NCBI GenBank assembly: GCA_029379385.1
Contig: CM055612.1
Location: 18,414,001 to 18,478,000 of the forward strand
Length of the DNA stretch: 64,000 bases
Direction: 5' to 3'
Origin: Quillaja saponaria
Lineage: Eukaryota > Streptophyta > Magnoliopsida > Fabales > Quillajaceae
Under the pieces are notes generated by a model. That model was not told the origin of the DNA. It did not search any database and saw nothing but the letters and a program-made list of their open reading frames with translations. Below, in pieces: positions 59,601-64,000 of this stretch. Every line of letters begins with the position of its first letter. The stretch's first letter is position 1. The position numbers were made by a program, and so were the translations under genes.

Positions 59601-62600
59601 ATTGCATAGTTTAAATAATAATAATTGAATTCATGTAGGGACTTCAGTTATAACTCAAATTATTTTCTGTTCTTTAAACATATACCTTTTGATGGTGTTA
59701 GGGCCTCTATTTCTTATAACCAGTGAATCCGGCTTCAAATTTTCAACAGCATCCAACCAAGAAACTCAGAAAAGCAAAACAGAATAAAGAAACTCAACCA
59801 AACATTGAAAGAACATGGGATAAATTGATATGATTACCTTGAAAGCTACATAAGCCTTGGTCATATATAGTAGTTGAAGAGAGTATGACATCTGATTCAT
59901 CAACTCAACTGACAAAATAAACGAAAACATCAAGAATGAATACAATAATAAGAATCCACATCTAGATTTATAGGTCGTAAATTAAACATCAAAGAATGAT
60001 ATCTGCTCCATCAACTCAACCATAAGTATAAGCTCTGTCCCAATAATTAGAAATAAATACAGTAATACGAATCCACTTCTAGATCTATAGGAAGTGAAAT
60101 AAACATCTCAGTGTACAGGAATAAACTTATTATTTTTCTGTTTAGGAAAATGATGTTCCTCTTCTTTTTTTTTTTTTTTTTGGCCAATCTTCATGGGTTG
60201 ATCTTCAAATGCATTCATCTAGACTAATTTTTCCAATGAAATTATGCATGACCGGCTAAAAAAGCAAAAAAGAAAAAGGAAAGGAAAAAGACATGACAAT
60301 AACAATTGCAAATAAAATATGTTAGAATTAGAATGAATATCAATCTAAGATCAAATAATAGCACTCAAAGATAAAATTTGGAACAAACCTGATTTGACCC
60401 AAACTTCTGTTGTTCTATTTCTGTCACACCCTCAAATGAAGGTATGACTGGCCAGAGGGATGGATATCCATACCCCTGTAACCCTAAATATGCAAATAGA
60501 TAAACACAACAATTTATAGAATTTTTGGGCAGAGTTTCCCCATACGATGGAACATACACATATAAAAAAAAAACCAATAACCTGGATTCAAGTCGATAGC
60601 AAAACACATCAGAATATACAAAGGGGCTCCGCCCCGACAACACACAATGCACCATAATAATCCATATATGTAAATATATTACAACCATGCATGACATCCT
60701 ATGTGACTGCAAGTATTGCCCTTTACGCTCCATGAGTGCGATTTACGAATATACCTTGCCGCTACAAAGTCGGCAGGTAGGCCTATATGGCGATCAACAG
60801 CTATCTCCTGCAAACTAAAAAAAAAACAACAAAGGAAAGGGTGAGTCACCGTGACTCAGTGAGCAATTCATGTACCCTATGGGTACCAACATTATACAAC
60901 ACAAAATTTTAAGTTACAACTCATAATCACATTTATTAATATACGTACATGGTTACTATAATCATATAATCACAATTCACTTGACTTACAATCCCAAAAT
61001 AGCATCCAACTTATATAAATCAATCAACAACTACACAATCAACTGAACAAACAAAGGGCCAACGAGTAACCCAGCCCCGCACACCAATATCACCCCCTGC
61101 CGGGCATGTATGCGCCCGCACACCAAATTAATCTCCACACACAAATCCATCCCATCGGGACTAAGCACTCCAATAGTTTTTTTTTTTTTTAAATCATTGT
61201 CAGAAATTAAACTCATTTTCCAGAAAATATTCACGAGTTGGCCCTTATCAAACATAATCAATGTCAATCACATATCACTCAATCAAATTGCTGAAATCAC
61301 TCATTTACTTAGATTTTATTATAATTCATATACTTCCAGTATACACGTAATGGCACACAAAATCTGATATTCATAAAGTACATGATTCACTCACAAGTTC
61401 ACGTACGAGTCTCGTCAGTGCGTCTTATACATGACGGTGCCGAAATATCCTCGACACGCTCAGGAGCTGAAAATCATAAATCAAAAAATTACTAACAATT
61501 CACTTCTAAATTAACTTGACGATTTCATAATTGTACATAATTATATCAAATATGTAAAGCAATAGTAATTAACCCGTTACATTTAATGAATTTACCTTCA
61601 TAATCTAACATTACCCTATAGGTATACTAGAATTTAATACTTATGTACATATATATTTTTTCAATTTAACTAATTATATTATCCAATAACTTAGGATGAG
61701 TTACTTATCTAATTGTGTATATAAATATATATATACATCTTAGTTATTTAACATTAACTTCCTTCTTAAATTACTCTTCTAATATTTACATATTATATTA
61801 GTACAATTTCAACCTAACTCACTCATTATCTTCCTAATTTCCTCTAGTAGCAGACACCTCTCAATCAAGGTAAAGGATGACCCACCCACGGTTACACAAA
61901 AAAAATCAAAGGATTGAGGCACAATTTAGCAGAAAATTTTGTGATCTAAAACCATCAAGGCGAAGTGGGAAAGAGATCGGCTGGCAGCTAGTAGCTAGGA
62001 CGTCCGGCTGCTTACCATGAACAAAAGTCGACCACCTCAACCTGCTGAGCTATGCCGTGGCTTTTGACTCCAACTACGACTCATGACCGGTTGCTACCAT
62101 GGCTGGAAATGGAAGCCCAGCACTACCAAAGGTTGAAGGAGACAATAGCCGGCGTTGTACGGGTGGAGTTCCACTGCCAAGATGGCTCACAGAGTTTGGG
62201 TGATGGGAATCAAGTACAGGGAAGAAAAATGGAGGAGGTGCAGAGCAAGGAAAGGCAGTCGGCTGTGTCTCCCTTTTCCTTCTTAAAAAGAAAACGTTGG
62301 TAGGAAAATATCAAGCAAAAGGAGGCCAATAAAATAATAACAAAAAAACCTACACCACACAATTGCTTATATATATATATAACTCTCCTTAAAGTAATTA
62401 AATTCATTATTAATAATTGTATATAGGTATATAATATTGGTATATGTTACATACGAAAATGTTACGTACGTAATACGTAATTGGGGTCTCACAATTTCAA
62501 TAAAAATAAATAAATATAATTTATTTAGTTGATTTATTGAAATAATAAATTTGTGGGAGTTTTAAAAGTTTAAACATTTTGAATAGTAGGGTTTAAAACA

Positions 62601-63354
62601 TTTTATGACAATTGAATTGTTACAATTTAATATTTAATTTTGTAACTTAGATAACTTAATTCTTTATTCATTTCTATTTTAAATTGTGTATTTATTTCAA
62701 TTATTATTTTTATATAAAAGTTACAAAATCATACTAGTATATAAACCCTTTATTCTCACACTTTCAAAAAAACTTAGAAAAACTCACTAGTACTTACATG
62801 TACAACACTCTACATATACATAACTCTCATATAATTCTATTTTTATATTCTATTATATATTGGGCAAGAAAAAGTGTGGGCAGAGAGAACTCGTTTCTTT
62901 TCTTGTGCAGGAAATTGAGAGACATACTATGTGTAGTAACTTAGCTGTTGTATCATAGGACAATGTATCAAGAGATCTTTGCATTGGTTAAACAATTTTC
63001 ATGATAACACAAATTATCTTAAAAAAAATTACGTGTCTTATCTCAACTTTCTATAATTTCTTAACTCTTTTTATATTTAATTATTTATCTATTTTAATTA
63101 ATTAATTTACATTATAATATTATTATTAATTATTATAATTATGATAGAATATTGACCAACAACTTCTTCCTAATTTTTGAGGGTCTTGTGAGACAGCTAG
63201 TCAAAATTAGCGAAAGTCCCAATCAAAATTAGGAATTAGAGCTAAAGAGGAAAAAGGTATTCAGTGAGAACTGAGAGAGTACCTAATTTCTTAAGCCACT
63301 TCAAGTTTTCAACGTCCTCCTCATTCATGACATCAGTTTCAGCCTTATGTAAAG
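56654..63354 (-). CDS. Unrecognised multi-exon gene with small exons; solo LTR in first visible intron
   Basis: I do not recognise the family. Exons predicted from splice borders and frame (minus strand): 63354-63283, 59908-59838, 59764-59687, 59564-59546, 59348-59296, 59130-59078, 58811-58743, 58653-58553, 58436-58387, 58071-58024, 57623-57566, 57049-56987, 56747-56654. The last eight join in phase with no stop until TGA at 56656-56654. They encode QKIMSRQETVILLQVLMNR, LPLIFDDVLGSKTRDGLTNS, FLTLGVVREAPLVKHASVLA, DYEKNFFWKQFF, then YDATKIKPSTLSSIL and a basic helical tail ending RYRIFGF. The 5' part is less certain. Exons 1 and 2 join in phase (MNEEDVENLKWLKKL / VELMNQMSYSLQLL; ATG 63328-63326), but phases disagree at the 59838/59764, 59546/59348 and 59296/59130 junctions, so exons are missing, misplaced or decayed. 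The exon borders, steady frame and helical composition argue for a real gene. No transmembrane or catalytic motif seen. The donor at 56987 (CT|GTGC) is weak. Confidence 0.6.
59888..60111. repeat. Imperfect tandem duplication, ~112-bp unit
   Basis: 59888-59997 (ACATCTGATTCATCAACTCA...CCACATCTAGATTTATAGG...AAACATC) is repeated at 60000-60111 (ATATCTGCTCCATCAACTCA...CCACTTCTAGATCTATAGG...AAACATC). It includes the acceptor border of exon 59908-59838, so a decayed second copy of that exon's start lies in the intron. Confidence 0.7.
60422..62493 (-). mobile_element. Solo LTR of the inner Gypsy family, copy 3 (2072 bp)
   Basis: Same family as 37023-39794 and 40459-42716, with ends TGTCACACCC and GGGGTCTCACA. 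The five bases on each side are ATTTC (60417-60421 and 62494-62498), a perfect target duplication. No internal element sequence is present, so it is a solo LTR produced by LTR-LTR recombination. It is the shortest and most diverged copy, with a deletion near 61855 relative to the others and an expanded T run at 61180-61190. It sits between the first and second predicted exons of the minus-strand gene, in the same orientation as the gene. Confidence 0.95.
62499..63282. other. Intron sequence right of the solo LTR
   Basis: AT-rich. Continues the intron after ATTTC. No exon with acceptable borders and frame was found here. Confidence 0.45.
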
Positions 63355-64000
63355 CTGCATTATTGAAATCATAATATCAGCTTATTCGTCAATGATACTT
63401 TAGATAACTATTCAGAGAAAAAAACTTCTAAAAAAATAAGGAATTTCAAAGACTAATAATAGAAAATCAAACTGTACCCGTTGATTCTTTGGAGACAAAT
63501 AATGTGTATTTGGGTGACTTAACTTATTCTCATTTTTGCTTCAACAGCTCCTCAGTACAGCGATGTGATGGGCAATTGGGCAGCAATCATGTTTGAGAGG
63601 AAGGGACGGTATAGTTTGAGGTTTCCGGTCTGGGTCTAGGAGCTTATGTTTGGAATAATCCCAAAGGCCATCTCAATTTTCTCTCTCCTTCAGACAATCT
63701 CTGCTCTCTTCATTCCACCCGATGTGGTACTCTTAATCATCTCAAAATGACGGTGTCAGAGATACGGAAAAATCTGGAAATAGGAGAGACAAAATTATAA
63801 AGTTCCCATGGGTCAAAATGTTAAGAAAGTACATACAAATCTCCCCAAATCAAGTCTGGGTATATGGATATAGATTTTGGTATTGAAGGACAGACCCATA
63901 GGTATGAATAGGAAAATCTGAGTATAAATCAAAAAGCAAAAAGATAAGGACATATCCCTCAATCTCAGCAAAACCATATCTTGCCATTATTACTGGCCGA
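63355..64000 (-). promoter_or_regulatory. Probable 5' UTR and promoter of the minus-strand gene
   Basis: A donor (ACGG|GTACAG) at 63478/63477 would join in frame to the exon at 63354, but the upstream frame ends at a TAA about 50 bases earlier with no ATG. The segment 63478-63700 is therefore more likely an untranslated leader exon. It contains three short upstream frames beginning at ATG. No TATA element I would commit to. The sequence beyond 63800 is unassigned. Confidence 0.35.

Noticed and set aside
1..64000. tRNA, rRNA, snRNA genes, CRISPR arrays, organelle DNA inserts, telomere-type repeats
   Set aside because: I looked for tRNA A/B-box patterns, regular spacer arrays and TTTAGGG runs and saw none that I could support by eye. 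A tRNAscan-SE or Infernal run would be decisive.

Overview
This is plant nuclear DNA, almost certainly from a eudicot. The genes have AT-rich introns with plant-type GT/AG borders. The protein families (plant PI-PLC, a D53/SMXL6-7-8 strigolactone repressor, an arginine-rich tandem CCCH protein, a DUF3339 peptide) are plant families, and the long AT-rich spacers are full of plant LTR, LINE and DNA transposon debris. I cannot fix the species.

Layout. 1-1791: 5' part of a decayed Tat-like Ty3/Gypsy element on the minus strand, cut by the window edge. 1890-4560: copy A of a local repeat that stops about 20 bp past the stop codon of the next gene. 4580-9447 (-): a nine-exon phosphoinositide phospholipase C (PLC6-like) with a one-base frameshift in its last exon. 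10140-13270: copy B of the repeat. 13271-26080: AT-rich spacer with two long-inverted-repeat DNA elements, repeat copy C, a LINE RNase H relic and one small gene, DUF3339 (17582-17788, -). 26435-30586 (+): a three-exon SMXL6/7/8-type gene. 30587-52700: a 22-kb transposon graveyard. Its core is a solo LTR (35285-45797) interrupted by a second Gypsy LTR complex (37023-42716) and by a complete miniature LTR element (43385-44412). LINE, hAT and CACTA relics surround it. 53643-55712 (+): a SZF1/SZF2-type ankyrin plus tandem CCCH zinc-finger gene with a 5'-UTR intron. 56654-63354 (-): a gene of many small exons whose family I do not recognise, convergent with the CCCH gene. Its first visible intron carries a 2.07-kb solo LTR (60422-62493).

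Biology. From memory, the PLC, SMXL and CCCH genes correspond to neighbours on Arabidopsis chromosome 2 (AT2G40116, AT2G40130, AT2G40140), so the window looks like a conserved gene block expanded by transposons. The three genes act in lipid/calcium signalling, strigolactone-responsive repression and stress-responsive RNA or transcript control. They are separate transcription units, not a pathway. I saw no evidence of a new enzymatic or defence system. The most informative observations are the PLC frameshift, the three-copy repeat next to it, the duplicated LTR junction at 36892-42721 and the unrecognised multi-exon gene.
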